Source of the DNA: Gordonia mangrovi
Lineage (GTDB): Bacteria > Actinomycetota > Actinomycetes > Mycobacteriales > Mycobacteriaceae
DNA length: 64,000 nt
Direction: 5' to 3'
Assembly (NCBI RefSeq): GCF_024734075.1
Contig: NZ_CP102850.1
Location: 4,278,001-4,342,000, forward strand
Below are positions 47,425-59,197 of the stretch, in pieces. A model generated the notes under the pieces. It saw only the letters and a program-made list of their open reading frames with translations. It was not told where the DNA came from and searched no databases. Every line of letters starts with the position of its first letter. Positions within the stretch are counted from its first letter, which is position 1. Made by a program: the position numbers and the translations under genes.

Positions 47425-48773
47425 TGGACATCGTCATTGGGAACCTGATCGGGTTCGGGCTCATCATCTTCCTGTTCTGGAAGTACGTGCGCCCACCGCT
47501 GTCGCGGATGGTGGATGCGCAAAAAGAGGTGATCGCCCAGCAGGTCACCGACAGCGCCGCCGCCGAGTCGCGGTTCGCCGACGCGCAGGCCGCCCACGAG
47601 CGTGCCCTCGCCGAGGCCAAGGCCGAGGCCAAGGAGATGCACGAGAACGCACTCGCCGATGCGAAGAGCATCTCCGAGGACTTCTCCGTGCAGGTGGACT
47701 CCGAGGTGAAGCGGATCAGCGAACACGGTAAGGCGCAGGTCGCGCTCAACCGGGCCACCCTGATCCGTGAGCTGCGCGGCGATCTCGGTCTGACCGCCGT
47801 GGATGGCGCCGGCAAGCTGGTCCGTGACCACCTGTCCGATCCCGGTGCGCAATCCGACAGCATCGACCGCGTCATCGACGAGCTCGAGAGCATGGCCGCG
47901 GGCGGTCCGAGTGGTCAGGTCGTGCACACCGCCGACCTGATCGGTCTGCACTCGATGCGCGCCTCGAGCCGCGACGCCGCGCTGGCGGTGGCGGCCGACT
48001 TCGATTCCGCATCCCAGTCGCTGGATTCGGCGGCGCTGACCACGGCGGCCACCGAGATGACCGAGGTCATCCGGGTCATCGACGGCAACCCGGTGTTGCG
48101 CAAGCGGCTCACCGAGGACGAGGACAACATCGACGGACAGGTCGCGCTGGTGCAGAACCTGTTCGGCGGAAAGGTCTCGCCCATCGTCGTCGAGATTCTC
48201 AGCGCCGCGGTCAAGCAGCGGTGGTCGACGTCGACCGACTTCACCACCGCACTGCGTCGGCAGAACGCGCTGGTCGTACTCACCGCAGCCGAGCGGGACG
48301 GCAGCATCGAGCAGGTGGAGACCGAGTTGTTCGCGGTCGGGCGCCTGCTCGACCAGAATCCCCAGCTCGCGTCGCTGCTGTCCTATCACACCCACGACGG
48401 TGCGAGTCGGGTCGAACTCCTGCGATCGCTGGTGGGCGACAAGGTCGGTCCGCACACCTGGTATCTGCTCTCGCACCTGATCGTGCTCCTGCACGGGCAG
48501 CCGTCCGAGGTGGCCGTCGATCACCTGGCCGAGTTGGCCGCGGCGCGCCGAGGGGAGTCGGTGGCCCACGTCGTATCGGCCGCACCGCTGACCGACGCGC
48601 AGAGCGCCCGCCTGTCGACCGTGCTCGGCAAGATCTACCACCGGACCATTTCGGTGCAGACCGAGATCGAGCCGGAGATCATCGGCGGACTGCGCATCGG
48701 TGTCGGTGACGAGGTGATCGACGCCGACGTCGCGACCAGGTTGGCCAAGGCGGCCGAGAGCCTGCCCCGCTGA
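47424..48773 (+). CDS. atpH: ATP synthase fused b'-delta subunit
   Basis: 449 aa, a fusion specific to mycobacteria and relatives. Residues 1-170 are a b-type stalk with a membrane helix ([17 protein letters not shown]) and coiled coil ([20 protein letters not shown]). Residues from about 270 form the delta subunit that caps F1, ending [21 protein letters not shown]. The start GTG overlaps atpF by one base. Confidence 0.93.
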   Translation: MDIVIGNLIGFGLIIFLFWKYVRPPLSRMVDAQKEVIAQQVTDSAAAESRFADAQAAHERALAEAKAEAKEMHENALADAKSISEDFSVQVDSEVKRISEHGKAQVALNRATLIRELRGDLGLTAVDGAGKLVRDHLSDPGAQSDSIDRVIDELESMAAGGPSGQVVHTADLIGLHSMRASSRDAALAVAADFDSASQSLDSAALTTAATEMTEVIRVIDGNPVLRKRLTEDEDNIDGQVALVQNLFGGKVSPIVVEILSAAVKQRWSTSTDFTTALRRQNALVVLTAAERDGSIEQVETELFAVGRLLDQNPQLASLLSYHTHDGASRVELLRSLVGDKVGPHTWYLLSHLIVLLHGQPSEVAVDHLAELAAARRGESVAHVVSAAPLTDAQSARLSTVLGKIYHRTISVQTEIEPEIIGGLRIGVGDEVIDADVATRLAKAAESLPR

Positions 48774-48840
48774 CCCCCTCCGAACCCAACCCAGCAACAG
48801 ACAAACCACCAGCCGGACTGAGCAAGAAAGACGAAAATCC

Positions 48841-50469
48841 ATGGCGGAGTTGACGATCTCACCAGACGAAATCAAGGGAGCGATCGAGCAGTATGTCTCG
48901 TCGTTCGAAGCCGATGCCTCCCGTGACGAGGTGGGCATCGTCACCGACACCTCGGACGGCATCGCCCACGTGAGCGGGCTGCCCGGCGCGATGGCCAACG
49001 AGCTGTTGCAGTTCGAGGGCGGCGTGCTCGGCGTGGCCCTGAACCTCGACGAGGACGAGATCGGCGCGGTCATCCTCGGTGACTACGAGTCGCTCGAAGA
49101 GGGTCAGCAGGTCAGCCGTACCGGTGAGGTCCTGTCGGTCCCGGTCGGCGACAAGTTCCTCGGTCGCGTCGTCGACCCGCTCGGCGCCCCGATCGACGGC
49201 CTCGGCGACATCGAGGCCGACGAGCAGCGTGTGCTCGAGTTGCAGGCCGCCTCGGTGCTCGAACGACAGCCCGTCGAGGAGTCCCTCGCCACCGGCATCA
49301 AGGCCATCGACGCGATGACCGCGATCGGCCGCGGACAGCGTCAGCTCGTCATCGGCGACCGCAAGACCGGCAAGACCGCGGTCTGCATCGACGCCATCCT
49401 GAACCAGAAGGCCAACTGGGAGTCCGGCGATCCCGCCAAGCAGGTTCGCTGCATCTACGTCGCGATCGGCCAGAAGGGCTCCACCATCGCGGGCGTCAAG
49501 ACCGCCCTCGAAGAGGCCGGCGCGATGGAGTACACCACCATCGTGGCGGCTCCTGCATCGGACTCGGCCGGCTTCAAGTGGCTCGCGCCGTACACCGGCT
49601 CGGCCATCGGCCAGCATTGGATGTACCAGGGCAAGCACGTGCTGATCGTGTTCGACGACCTCACCAAGCAGGCCGAGGCCTACCGCGCCATCTCGCTGCT
49701 GCTGCGCCGTCCGCCGGGCCGCGAGGCATACCCGGGTGACGTCTTCTACCTGCACTCCCGCCTGCTGGAGCGTTGCGCGAAGCTGTCCGACGAGATGGGT
49801 GGCGGCTCGATGACCGGTCTGCCGATCATCGAGACCAAGGCCAACGACGTCTCGGCGTTCATCCCGACCAACGTCATCTCGATCACCGACGGCCAGGTGT
49901 TCCTCGAGTCGGACCTGTTCAACAAGGGTGTCCGTCCGGCCATCAACGTCGGTACCTCGGTGTCGCGCGTCGGTGGTGCCGCCCAGACCAAGGGCCTGAA
50001 GAAGGTCTCCGGTTCGCTGCGTCTGGAACTGGCCCAGTTCCGTGAGCTCGAGGCGTTCTCGGCGTTCGCCTCCGACCTCGACGACGCGTCCAAGGCGCAG
50101 CTCGAGCGCGGCGCACGCTGGGTCGAGATGCTCAAGCAGGACCAGTACAGCCCGTTCTCGGTCGAGGACGAGATCGTGTCCATCTACCTCTGCGGTGAGG
50201 GCCACTACGACTCGGTCCCGGTCGACGATGTGCGCAACTTCGAGACGCAGCTGCTCAGCCATCTGCATCACGAGGCCAAGGGCGTCTACGACTCGATCGC
50301 CGGCGGCAAGGTGCTCTCCGAGGACCAGGCCGAGGCGCTGGTCGACGAGACCAACAAGTTCAAGAACAGCTACCTCACCCACGACGGCAAGCGCGTCGTG
50401 AACGAGGCCGAGGCCAAGGCGATGGACTCGGAGAGCGTCGAACACGAGCAGATCAAAGTCCGCAAGTGA
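48841..50469 (+). CDS. atpA: ATP synthase F1 subunit alpha
   Basis: 542 aa non-catalytic nucleotide-binding subunit. Walker A GDRKTGKT is at 172-179 and the ATP synthase signature [14 protein letters not shown] is near 370. It carries the C-terminal extension of about 35 residues known from mycobacterial alpha, which limits ATP hydrolysis. A 67-nt spacer separates it from atpH. The extension is seen; the regulatory role is from the mycobacterial enzyme. Confidence 0.96.
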   Translation: MAELTISPDEIKGAIEQYVSSFEADASRDEVGIVTDTSDGIAHVSGLPGAMANELLQFEGGVLGVALNLDEDEIGAVILGDYESLEEGQQVSRTGEVLSVPVGDKFLGRVVDPLGAPIDGLGDIEADEQRVLELQAASVLERQPVEESLATGIKAIDAMTAIGRGQRQLVIGDRKTGKTAVCIDAILNQKANWESGDPAKQVRCIYVAIGQKGSTIAGVKTALEEAGAMEYTTIVAAPASDSAGFKWLAPYTGSAIGQHWMYQGKHVLIVFDDLTKQAEAYRAISLLLRRPPGREAYPGDVFYLHSRLLERCAKLSDEMGGGSMTGLPIIETKANDVSAFIPTNVISITDGQVFLESDLFNKGVRPAINVGTSVSRVGGAAQTKGLKKVSGSLRLELAQFRELEAFSAFASDLDDASKAQLERGARWVEMLKQDQYSPFSVEDEIVSIYLCGEGHYDSVPVDDVRNFETQLLSHLHHEAKGVYDSIAGGKVLSEDQAEALVDETNKFKNSYLTHDGKRVVNEAEAKAMDSESVEHEQIKVRK

Positions 50470-50511
50470 TGACGTCGTCCGGTAATCGTCCGAAGGAAGG
50501 GGTGAGGGCTC

Positions 50512-52927
<2,416 letters not shown>

Positions 52928-52936
52928 CGGACCACC

Positions 52937-53317
52937 ATGGCAGAGAAGTCCTTTCACGTCGAGGTCGTCGCCGCCGACGACAGGCTCTACTCGGGTGAGG
53001 CGACCTTCGTCATCGCGCAGACCACCTCTGGTGAGCTGGGCGTGATGGCGAACCACGAACCACTGTTGGGCCAGCTGGTGCCCGGTGGTTTCGTGGTGGT
53101 CGTCGAGGAGGGCGGCAACCGCCGTTCGCTGGCCGTGCAGGGCGGTTTCCTGTCGGTGACGGGTGAGTCCGTGACGATCCTCGCTGAGTCGGCGCAGTGG
53201 TCCGACGGCATCGACGCCGCCGCCGAGCGTGCGGCGATGGAAGCCGCCGAACCGGGCACCGACGAGTACAACCGTGCTCATTCCCGCTTGGCCGCAGTCG
53301 AACACGCGGCCAAGTAG
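52937..53317 (+). CDS. atpC: ATP synthase F1 subunit epsilon
   Basis: 126 aa subunit at the foot of the shaft, with an N-terminal beta sandwich (FHVEVVAADDRLYSGEATFV, GELGVMANHEPLL) and a short C-terminal helix pair. It is shorter than the E. coli form, as in mycobacteria. It ends the operon, and a strong hairpin follows 13 nt after the stop. Confidence 0.95.
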   Translation: MAEKSFHVEVVAADDRLYSGEATFVIAQTTSGELGVMANHEPLLGQLVPGGFVVVVEEGGNRRSLAVQGGFLSVTGESVTILAESAQWSDGIDAAAERAAMEAAEPGTDEYNRAHSRLAAVEHAAK

Positions 53318-53330
53318 ATCGATCGGTTCG

Positions 53331-53370
53331 ACGGCCGGTCACCGCCTTGTGGCGGTGACCGGCCGTCGTC
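53331..53370 (+). terminator. Strong terminator of the atp operon
   Basis: A perfect 16-bp stem (53331-53346 with 53351-53366) closes on the TTGT loop; the arms contain GGCCGGTCACCGCC and its complement. CGTCGTT follows rather than a U-run, as is common in high-GC actinobacteria. Confidence 0.8.
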
Positions 53371-53502
53371 GTTCGAGCCGGATCGATCTGGCATGCTGGA
53401 AGCAGGAACAGGTCGCGATCGAGTCTCTCGACTCGTCGCCGGTGCGTGACAGCCCACGTGCCGGTCACAGCCCATGTCGGCCGTTTCCCGGAGGTTCGCC
53501 TG

Positions 53503-53946
53503 GTGTCGTTGGTTGCGGTCTTGCTCGGTGTCCTGTTGGTCGTCGCGCTGATCGTGTGTGTCCTGCTGGCCTATCGGTTGAGTCAACTGCGCAGGATGGG
53601 CACACCGGTGCTGCTGCGGCAGATTCCGGCTGCCGACGATGAGGGGTGGCGCCACGGGACCGTCCACTACAGTGACGACGCGCTGCGCTACTTTCGGCTC
53701 ACCTCGCTACGGCCCGGTCCGACGCGCACGCTCGTGCGGCAGGCGATCGAGATCACCGATCGCCGACGGCCCTTCGGCTCCGAGGCAGACATCCTGGAGG
53801 GCATGATCGTCCTCGAGCTCGCTGCCGGAGCAGACGACCACGGCGGCGCATATGAGGTGGCGATGGCGCCCGGCGCGGTGACGGCGTTCCAGTCCTGGCT
53901 GGAATCGCGGCAGAACGAGCGATCCCAGCGGCGGCGCAGCGCCTGA
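53503..53946 (+). CDS. DUF2550 membrane-anchored protein
   Basis: 147 aa with one N-terminal membrane helix (VAVLLGVLLVVALIVCVLLAY) and a cytoplasmic domain: GWRHGTVHYSDDALRYFRLTSLR, EITDRRRPFGSEADIL and TAFQSWLESRQNERSQRRRS. This matches the protein after atpC in mycobacteria (Rv1312, same length). Its role is unknown. GTG 53503 is chosen over GTG 53446 because GGAGG ends 8 nt upstream and the length then fits. Confidence 0.85.
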   Translation: MSLVAVLLGVLLVVALIVCVLLAYRLSQLRRMGTPVLLRQIPAADDEGWRHGTVHYSDDALRYFRLTSLRPGPTRTLVRQAIEITDRRRPFGSEADILEGMIVLELAAGADDHGGAYEVAMAPGAVTAFQSWLESRQNERSQRRRSA

Positions 53947-53984
53947 CCCCACACCGCCGACTGCCGACGGGCTAGATTCGGACC

Positions 53985-54632
53985 ATGGCAGTTCATCTCA
54001 CGCGCATCTACACGCGTACCGGAGACGACGGCACAACGGGTCTCAGCGATTTCTCCCGGGTGCCGAAAACCGACGTCCGGGTCGCCGCATACGCCGATTG
54101 CGACGAGGCCAACGCGGTGATCGGGATGGCGCTCGCGTTGGCCGACGAGGTTCCCGAGGAGATCGCGGTGGTGCTGGCGACCGTGCAGAACGACCTCTTC
54201 GACGCGGGGGCGGACCTGTCGACGCCGGTGGTCGAGAAGCCGGAGTATCCGCCGCTGCGGATCGAGCAGGGTTACATCGACGCAGTGGAGACGTGGTGCG
54301 ACCGCTTCGGTGACGATCTGCCCGCGCTGGATTCCTTCATCCTGCCCGGCGGCTCGCAACTCAGCGCCGCGCTGCACCATGCCCGTACTGTCGCCCGTCG
54401 GGCCGAGCGCTCGGCCTGGGCAGCCGTCGACGCCGACCCGGATGCGACCAGCGTGCTGCCGGCGCGCTATCTCAACCGCCTGTCGGACCTACTGTTCATC
54501 CTGGCCCGGGTGGCGAACCGGCCGCCGTCGGGAACCGGCGACGTGAAGTGGGTGCCGGGCGGCGATCGTCCCCGTCCGCAGGCAGCACACCGGGTCCGCG
54601 GTCCGGGCGGAGTCACCGACCGCGACCGCTAA
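53985..54632 (+). CDS. ATP:cob(I)alamin adenosyltransferase, PduO type
   Basis: 215 aa enzyme that makes adenosylcobalamin from cob(I)alamin and ATP. The ATP-binding motif is TRTGDDGTTGL (10-20), then YADCDEANAVIG, SFILPGGSQLSAALHHARTVARRAER and NRLSDLLFILAR, all family hallmarks. TAGATT (53973-53978) ends 6 nt before the ATG, so the message looks leaderless. Nearby ArsR and CbiMNQO supply a cobalt theme. Confidence 0.92.
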   Translation: MAVHLTRIYTRTGDDGTTGLSDFSRVPKTDVRVAAYADCDEANAVIGMALALADEVPEEIAVVLATVQNDLFDAGADLSTPVVEKPEYPPLRIEQGYIDAVETWCDRFGDDLPALDSFILPGGSQLSAALHHARTVARRAERSAWAAVDADPDATSVLPARYLNRLSDLLFILARVANRPPSGTGDVKWVPGGDRPRPQAAHRVRGPGGVTDRDR

Positions 54633-54641
54633 GGTGGCACC

Positions 54642-55898
54642 GTGAGTGATCGCTTTCTGGTGACCGGCGGTGCCCGCCTGTCCGGTGAGGTGTCCGTCGG
54701 TGGGGCCAAGAACAGTGTGCTGAAACTGATGGCCGCCGCGTTGCTGGCCGAGGGCACCACCACCCTGACCAATTCACCGGAGATCGCCGACGTGCCACTG
54801 ATGGCCGACGTGTTGCGGGGGCTGGGTGCGGTGGTGTCGATCGACGGGGACACCGTGGTGATCGATGCACCGGCCGAACCGAAGTTCCACGCCGACTTCG
54901 ATGCCGTCAAACAATTCCGCGCCTCGGTCTGCGTCCTCGGCCCGTTGATGGCGCGCTGTCATCGCGCGGTGGTGGCCCTGCCCGGTGGCGACGCGATCGG
55001 CTCCCGGCCCCTGGACATGCACCAGGCAGGTCTGCGTGCTCTCGGGGCGCACAGCTCCATCGAACACGGCTGCGTGGTGGCCGAGGCCGACGCCCTGGTG
55101 GGCGCTCCGGTGGCGCTGGAGTTCCCTTCGGTGGGGGCCACGGAGAACATCCTGATGGCGGCGGTGCTCGCCGAGGGGATCACCGTCATCGACAACGCCG
55201 CGCGCGAGCCGGAGATCGTGGATCTGTGCGTGATGCTCCAACAGATGGGCGCCCGGATCGACGGTGCGGGGACCTCCACTCTGACCGTGACCGGTGTGGA
55301 GCGACTCCACCCCACCACGCACCGGGTCGTCGGCGACCGGATCGTCGGCGCGACGTGGGGGATCGCCGCGGTGATGACGCGCGGTGACGTCACCGTGCAT
55401 GGTGTGGCACCCGGCCACCTGCAGTTGGTGCTCAACAAGTTGCGCGATGCCGGTGCGACGGTGGAGGCGTTCGACACAGGTTTCCGGGTTCGTCAGGATC
55501 GTCGGCCGACCGCGGTGAATGTGTCGACGCTTCCGTTCCCCGGTTTCCCGACCGACCTGCAGCCGATGGCGATCGGTATGGCCGCGATCGCCGACGGGAT
55601 GTCGGTGATCACCGAGAACGTGTTCGAGGCCCGTTTCCGATTCGTCGAGGAGATGGTGCGGCTCGGCGCCGACGCCCGTACCGACGGTCACCACGCGGTG
55701 CTGCGGGGTATCGATCAGCTCTCCAGCGCCCCGGTCTGGTGTTCGGACATTCGTGCGGGCGCCGGCCTGGTGCTGGCCGGACTGGTCGCCGACGGGGTGA
55801 CCGAGGTGCACGATGTCGAGCACATCGATCGTGGCTATCCGCGTTTCGTGGAGAACCTGCGGCGACTCGGCGGGGAAATCGAGCGAGTGGGCGAGTGA
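54642..55898 (+). CDS. murA: UDP-GlcNAc 1-carboxyvinyltransferase MurA with Asp117
   Basis: 418 aa, first committed enzyme of peptidoglycan synthesis. The catalytic loop reads [14 protein letters not shown], with Asp117 where most bacteria have the Cys attacked by fosfomycin. The M. tuberculosis MurA has the same Asp117 and is fosfomycin resistant. Other motifs are [13 protein letters not shown] (21-33) and the ending [15 protein letters not shown]. Start GTG 54642 is 6 nt after TAAGGT, fitting a leaderless RNA. ArsR follows with a one-base gap. Confidence 0.95.
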   Translation: MSDRFLVTGGARLSGEVSVGGAKNSVLKLMAAALLAEGTTTLTNSPEIADVPLMADVLRGLGAVVSIDGDTVVIDAPAEPKFHADFDAVKQFRASVCVLGPLMARCHRAVVALPGGDAIGSRPLDMHQAGLRALGAHSSIEHGCVVAEADALVGAPVALEFPSVGATENILMAAVLAEGITVIDNAAREPEIVDLCVMLQQMGARIDGAGTSTLTVTGVERLHPTTHRVVGDRIVGATWGIAAVMTRGDVTVHGVAPGHLQLVLNKLRDAGATVEAFDTGFRVRQDRRPTAVNVSTLPFPGFPTDLQPMAIGMAAIADGMSVITENVFEARFRFVEEMVRLGADARTDGHHAVLRGIDQLSSAPVWCSDIRAGAGLVLAGLVADGVTEVHDVEHIDRGYPRFVENLRRLGGEIERVGE

Positions 55899-55899
55899 G

Positions 55900-56244
55900 G
55901 TGACCTCGGACCACGGTCATCGCCCGCGGACCGATGACTCCGCGCGTACCGCACCGCCGGCTCCCGTCGACGTGGACATCGCTGCATGGTCGACGAGGTT
56001 CGACCTGCTGTCCGATCCGCATCGCCTCGAGATCCTCGTCGTCCTGCATCGGCGGCCGGGCATCATCGTGGGCGACCTCGCCGCGGCGGTGGGACGCACG
56101 GAGACCGCGGTATCCCAGGCACTGCGGGTCCTCCGACATCAGGGGTGGGTCAGCTCGACGCGACAGGGCCGGTCGGTGAGTTACCGACTCGATGACGAAA
56201 CCGTCCATCAACTGTTGCATTGGATGGGTGCCGGCCACTCGTAG
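55900..56244 (+). CDS. ArsR/SmtB-family regulator, probable cobalt or nickel sensor
   Basis: 114 aa winged-helix repressor. The domain is FDLLSDPHRLEILVVLHRRPG, VGDLAAAVGRTETAVSQALRVLRHQGWV and the wing STRQGRSVSYRL. It has no ArsR-type Cys pair. The last helix ends DETVHQLLHWMGAGHS, with Asp and three His that could form a SmtB/NmtR-type alpha5 metal site. The GTG at 55900 begins one base after the murA stop. A palindrome lies between it and cbiM, so it probably represses the cobalt importer when metal is low or high; which metal is not known. Confidence 0.8.
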   Translation: MTSDHGHRPRTDDSARTAPPAPVDVDIAAWSTRFDLLSDPHRLEILVVLHRRPGIIVGDLAAAVGRTETAVSQALRVLRHQGWVSSTRQGRSVSYRLDDETVHQLLHWMGAGHS

Positions 56245-56286
56245 GGCAGCACCCCACCTGACCGAACGGCCAGTCTGTCCACTCGA

Positions 56287-56334
56287 ACATCTGAATAAGT
56301 AGACAGATGTCATGGGTGTGCTTACGGTTCGACC
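56287..56334 (+). promoter_or_regulatory. cbiM promoter with an ArsR-type operator; leaderless start
   Basis: TAGACA (56300-56305) and TACGGT (56323-56328) are 17 bp apart, and the expected RNA start falls on the cbiM ATG at 56335. The palindrome ACATCTG-N10-CAGATGT (56287-56310) extends to 9 of 12 matching positions per arm and covers the -35. The size fits a 12-12 ArsR operator. Confidence 0.5.
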
Positions 56335-57072
56335 ATGTCCACGATGACACCCTCGTCCACGCCGGTGGCGATGCACATGAGCGACGGCATCATCGATGCG
56401 CCGACGTCTGCCCTGTTCGTGGTGATCGCGGTGGTCGGGTTGGCGCTGTGCGCCTGGCGTGCCCGCGCCGACCTCGATGAGAAGACCGTGCCGATGGCCG
56501 GCCTCGTCGCCGCGTTCATCTTCGCGGTCCAGATGATCAACTTCCCGATCCTGCCGGGGGTCAGTGGGCATCTGCTCGGTGGCGCGTTGGCCGCGATCCT
56601 GGTCGGGCCGTTCACCGGTGCGCTGTGTGTCGCCATCGTGCTGATCGTGCAGGCGCTGCTCTTCGCCGACGGTGGGGTCACGGCGCTGGGCGCGAACATC
56701 ACGAACATGGCGCTGATCTCCACCGCGGTCGGCTACCTGGTGGCGGTCGGGATGGGCCTGCTGATCGCTCGCCCGTCCTGGACCGTCGGTCGTCTGGGAG
56801 TGGTGGCGTTCATCGCCGCACTCTGCGGAACACTCGCGGCCGCAACGGGATTCCTCGTCGAATACGCACTCGGCGGGGCCGCGACGCAATCGCTGACAGC
56901 CGTGGCGGGCTACATGTGGGGCACCCACGCCCTCATCGGGGTGGGGGAGGGACTCATCACGGCCGTCACCGTGATGGCGGTCGCCCGCGCCCGCCCCGAT
57001 CTGGTGTATCTGCTCCGGCACCGGAGCCGGCCGGCGGTCGCGGACAGTGCGACGACGGGAGTCCACGCATGA
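56335..57072 (+). CDS. cbiM: Cobalt ECF transporter, substrate-capture protein CbiM
   Basis: 245 aa membrane protein of the CbiM/NikM family, about seven helices. CbiM proteins usually begin M-H-x-x-D-G, with the N-terminal amine and His2 binding Co2+. Here MHMSDGI is at residues 13-19, after the extra stretch MSTMTPSSTPVA. The leaderless promoter points to ATG 56335, but a start at 56371 would give the usual end. Other motifs are LPGVSGHLLGGALAAILVGP and MWGTHALIGVGEGLIT. It works with CbiN, CbiQ and CbiO. Confidence 0.88.
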   Translation: MSTMTPSSTPVAMHMSDGIIDAPTSALFVVIAVVGLALCAWRARADLDEKTVPMAGLVAAFIFAVQMINFPILPGVSGHLLGGALAAILVGPFTGALCVAIVLIVQALLFADGGVTALGANITNMALISTAVGYLVAVGMGLLIARPSWTVGRLGVVAFIAALCGTLAAATGFLVEYALGGAATQSLTAVAGYMWGTHALIGVGEGLITAVTVMAVARARPDLVYLLRHRSRPAVADSATTGVHA

Positions 57073-57461
57073 CCACCGCCGACCGTCCCCATCGCTCGAA
57101 CCGGAAACTGTTCCTGGTGGCCTTCGGCCTGGTGCCACTCGTCATCGCCGGGGTCGTCTCCTACGCCGCGAGTTCCGCACCCGACGGCCTCGACTCGACG
57201 ACGCTGCGCGGATGCGACACAACGGTCGTCGACGGAGCCGAAGAGCTGACCGGCACCTGCATCGCCCAGCACGCGACCGACCACGCGTTGGCCTCGTCGC
57301 CGCTGGCCGACTACTCGGTCGGTGGGATCGGGTACTCCAACGGGATCGCGGGCGTCATCGGTGTGCTGGTGACCCTCGCGGTGGCGGTCGGACTGTTCGT
57401 GCTGATCGGTAGGAGCCGAACCCGCCGACCCGCCACGACCCACGTCACCGGCGAGCGCTGA
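57069..57461 (+). CDS. cbiN: Cobalt transporter small subunit, CbiN/PDGLE-type
   Basis: 130 aa with a membrane helix at each end. The extracytoplasmic part has SSAPDGLD after the first helix, the PDGLE motif by which such subunits are named. CbiN associates with CbiM and helps metal loading. ATGA overlap with cbiM supports the start at 57069. Confidence 0.85.
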   Translation: MTTADRPHRSNRKLFLVAFGLVPLVIAGVVSYAASSAPDGLDSTTLRGCDTTVVDGAEELTGTCIAQHATDHALASSPLADYSVGGIGYSNGIAGVIGVLVTLAVAVGLFVLIGRSRTRRPATTHVTGER

Positions 57462-57479
57462 TCCGAACGGCCTGACACC

Positions 57480-58256
57480 ATGGGCGCCGGTCACACACAT
57501 CCGCTCTACCGATCTGCCACGTCGGCGGTGCACCGGGCGCCGGTCGAGGTCAAGTTGGTATCGCTGGTGGTCTTCGTGTTCGCCGTGGTGGCGACGCCAC
57601 GAGAACTGTTCTGGCCCTACGTTCTCTACGCGGCGATCCTGCTCGCGATCTGGCGGGTCGGCGCGATCCCGGTTCGGTGGATCCTGCCCCGGATGCTCAT
57701 CGAGGTACCGTTCGTGGTGCTCGCGGTGTTGTTGCCCTTCTCCGAAGGTGGCGAACGCGTCGACGTGGCGGGTGTGTCCCTGTCGGTGGCGGGGCTGTAT
57801 GCGGCGTGGGGGATCGTCATCAAGGGCACCCTCGGGGTGGCGGCGTCGTTGACCTTCGCATCCACCACCCCGGCCAGCGCCCTGCCGCTGGCGCTGACCC
57901 GGCTCGGTATGCCGGCCACCCTGACACCGGTGATCGTCATGATGTTGCGCTACGCGGATCTGTTGTCCGCGGAGATCCGCCGCATGCACATCGCGCGGCT
58001 GGCGCGCGGCGACTCGCCGCACACCCTCCATCAGGCCGGAGCGATCGCACGGGGGGTGGGGGCGCTGTTCCTGCGGTCCTACGAACGCGGCGAACGCGTG
58101 CATCTGGCCATGATGTCGCGCGGTTTCACCGGCGCGATACCGGAGATGCCCGGGGTCGCCGGATCGCCACGCGGCACCGCGCGCCAGTGGGTGGCGGTGA
58201 CCTCGCCCGCGATGTGCGCTGTCATCATCGCCGTGATCTCTTGGGGGACAACATGA
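57480..58256 (+). CDS. cbiQ: Cobalt ECF transporter, transmembrane coupling protein CbiQ
   Basis: 258 aa T component linking CbiM to the ATPase. About five helices are seen, and the conserved coupling motif is EIRRMHIARLARGD followed by SYERGERVHLAMMSRGFTG, the standard A-R-G/S-R-G pair. ATG 57480; its stop overlaps the cbiO start by ATGA. Confidence 0.9.
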   Translation: MGAGHTHPLYRSATSAVHRAPVEVKLVSLVVFVFAVVATPRELFWPYVLYAAILLAIWRVGAIPVRWILPRMLIEVPFVVLAVLLPFSEGGERVDVAGVSLSVAGLYAAWGIVIKGTLGVAASLTFASTTPASALPLALTRLGMPATLTPVIVMMLRYADLLSAEIRRMHIARLARGDSPHTLHQAGAIARGVGALFLRSYERGERVHLAMMSRGFTGAIPEMPGVAGSPRGTARQWVAVTSPAMCAVIIAVISWGTT

Positions 58257-59074
58257 TGAGCCGCTCGACGAAGCGTCCCGAGAATGGGCCGCCCACCGAT
58301 ATGGCGGTAGAGGTCGCCGGCGTCCGGTACACCTATCCGGACGGCCACCCGGCGCTCGACGGGGTGGACCTGACGATCCGCGCCGGTGAGCGGGTCGCGC
58401 TGCTCGGACCCAACGGTGCCGGCAAGACGACGCTGATGCTGCACCTCAACGGCGTGTTGACGCCGTCCGAGGGCAGCGTGTACATCCACGGGACCGGCGT
58501 CGACAAGAAGTCGTTGCGCGATGTCCGGCGACGGGTGGGCGTGGTCTTCCAGGACCCCGACGATCAACTCTTCATGCCGACCCTCGCCGAGGACGTGGCC
58601 TTCGGGCCCGCCAACTTCGGCGTCAGCGGACCCGCGCTGGCCGAACGGGTCGACGAGGCGCTGACCGTGGTCGGGATGTCCGAGCAGGCGGGGCGCAGTC
58701 CACATCATCTCTCCGGCGGCCAGCGTCGACGCGGGGCGCTGGCGTCGGTGCTGGCGTGCCGGCCCGACATCCTGGTGCTCGACGAGCCGTCGGCCAATCT
58801 CGACCCCGTGGCGCGTCGCGAACTCGCCGAGACGCTGATGGGTCTGGACACCACCATGATCGTGGTCACCCACGACCTGCCCTACGCCGCCCAGCTCTGC
58901 GAGCGCGCGGTGATCGTCGACGACGGCCGAATCGTCGCCGACGGCGCCATCCTCGACGTACTGGCCGACGCGGAGACACTCGCCCGGCATCGTCTGGAAT
59001 TGCCGTGGGGTTTCGACGTCGCCACCATGCGTGCCCTGTCCGAACGGACAGGGGGCAGTGTGCCGACCGGATAG
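58253..59074 (+). CDS. cbiO: Cobalt ECF transporter, ATPase CbiO
   Basis: 273 aa energy-coupling ATPase. Walker A GPNGAGKT is at 52-59, then Q-loop VVFQDPDDQLFMPTLAEDVAFGP, signature LSGGQRRRGALA, Walker B ILVLDEPSANLD and VTHD. It ends the cbiMNQO operon. A start one codon later (58256) is equally possible. Confidence 0.93.
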   Translation: MMSRSTKRPENGPPTDMAVEVAGVRYTYPDGHPALDGVDLTIRAGERVALLGPNGAGKTTLMLHLNGVLTPSEGSVYIHGTGVDKKSLRDVRRRVGVVFQDPDDQLFMPTLAEDVAFGPANFGVSGPALAERVDEALTVVGMSEQAGRSPHHLSGGQRRRGALASVLACRPDILVLDEPSANLDPVARRELAETLMGLDTTMIVVTHDLPYAAQLCERAVIVDDGRIVADGAILDVLADAETLARHRLELPWGFDVATMRALSERTGGSVPTG

Positions 59075-59113
59075 CCGGCCGGTGCCAACGGAGGGTTTGG
59101 TCTCGGAGACCTG

Positions 59114-59141
59114 TTGTCCGCCAGTGTGACGCGCGTAACGT
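59114..59141 (+). promoter_or_regulatory. Candidate promoter of the mno-moxR-coxE cluster
   Basis: TTGTCC (59114-59119) and TAACGT (59136-59141) are 16 bp apart. The RNA would start near 59148, with GCAGGAGG (59181-59188) before the ATG at 59198. The same -10 is seen before lpqY and lpqZ. Confidence 0.4.
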
Positions 59142-59197
59142 CGCCGGTGCTCTCACCACCGATGTCGAAATCGCGCACGCGCAGGAGGACAGTCATC

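Noticed and set aside
56245..56334. Cobalamin riboswitch before cbiM
   Set aside because: Only 90 bases are available and the RNA appears to start at the ATG. No B12-box-like sequence was seen.
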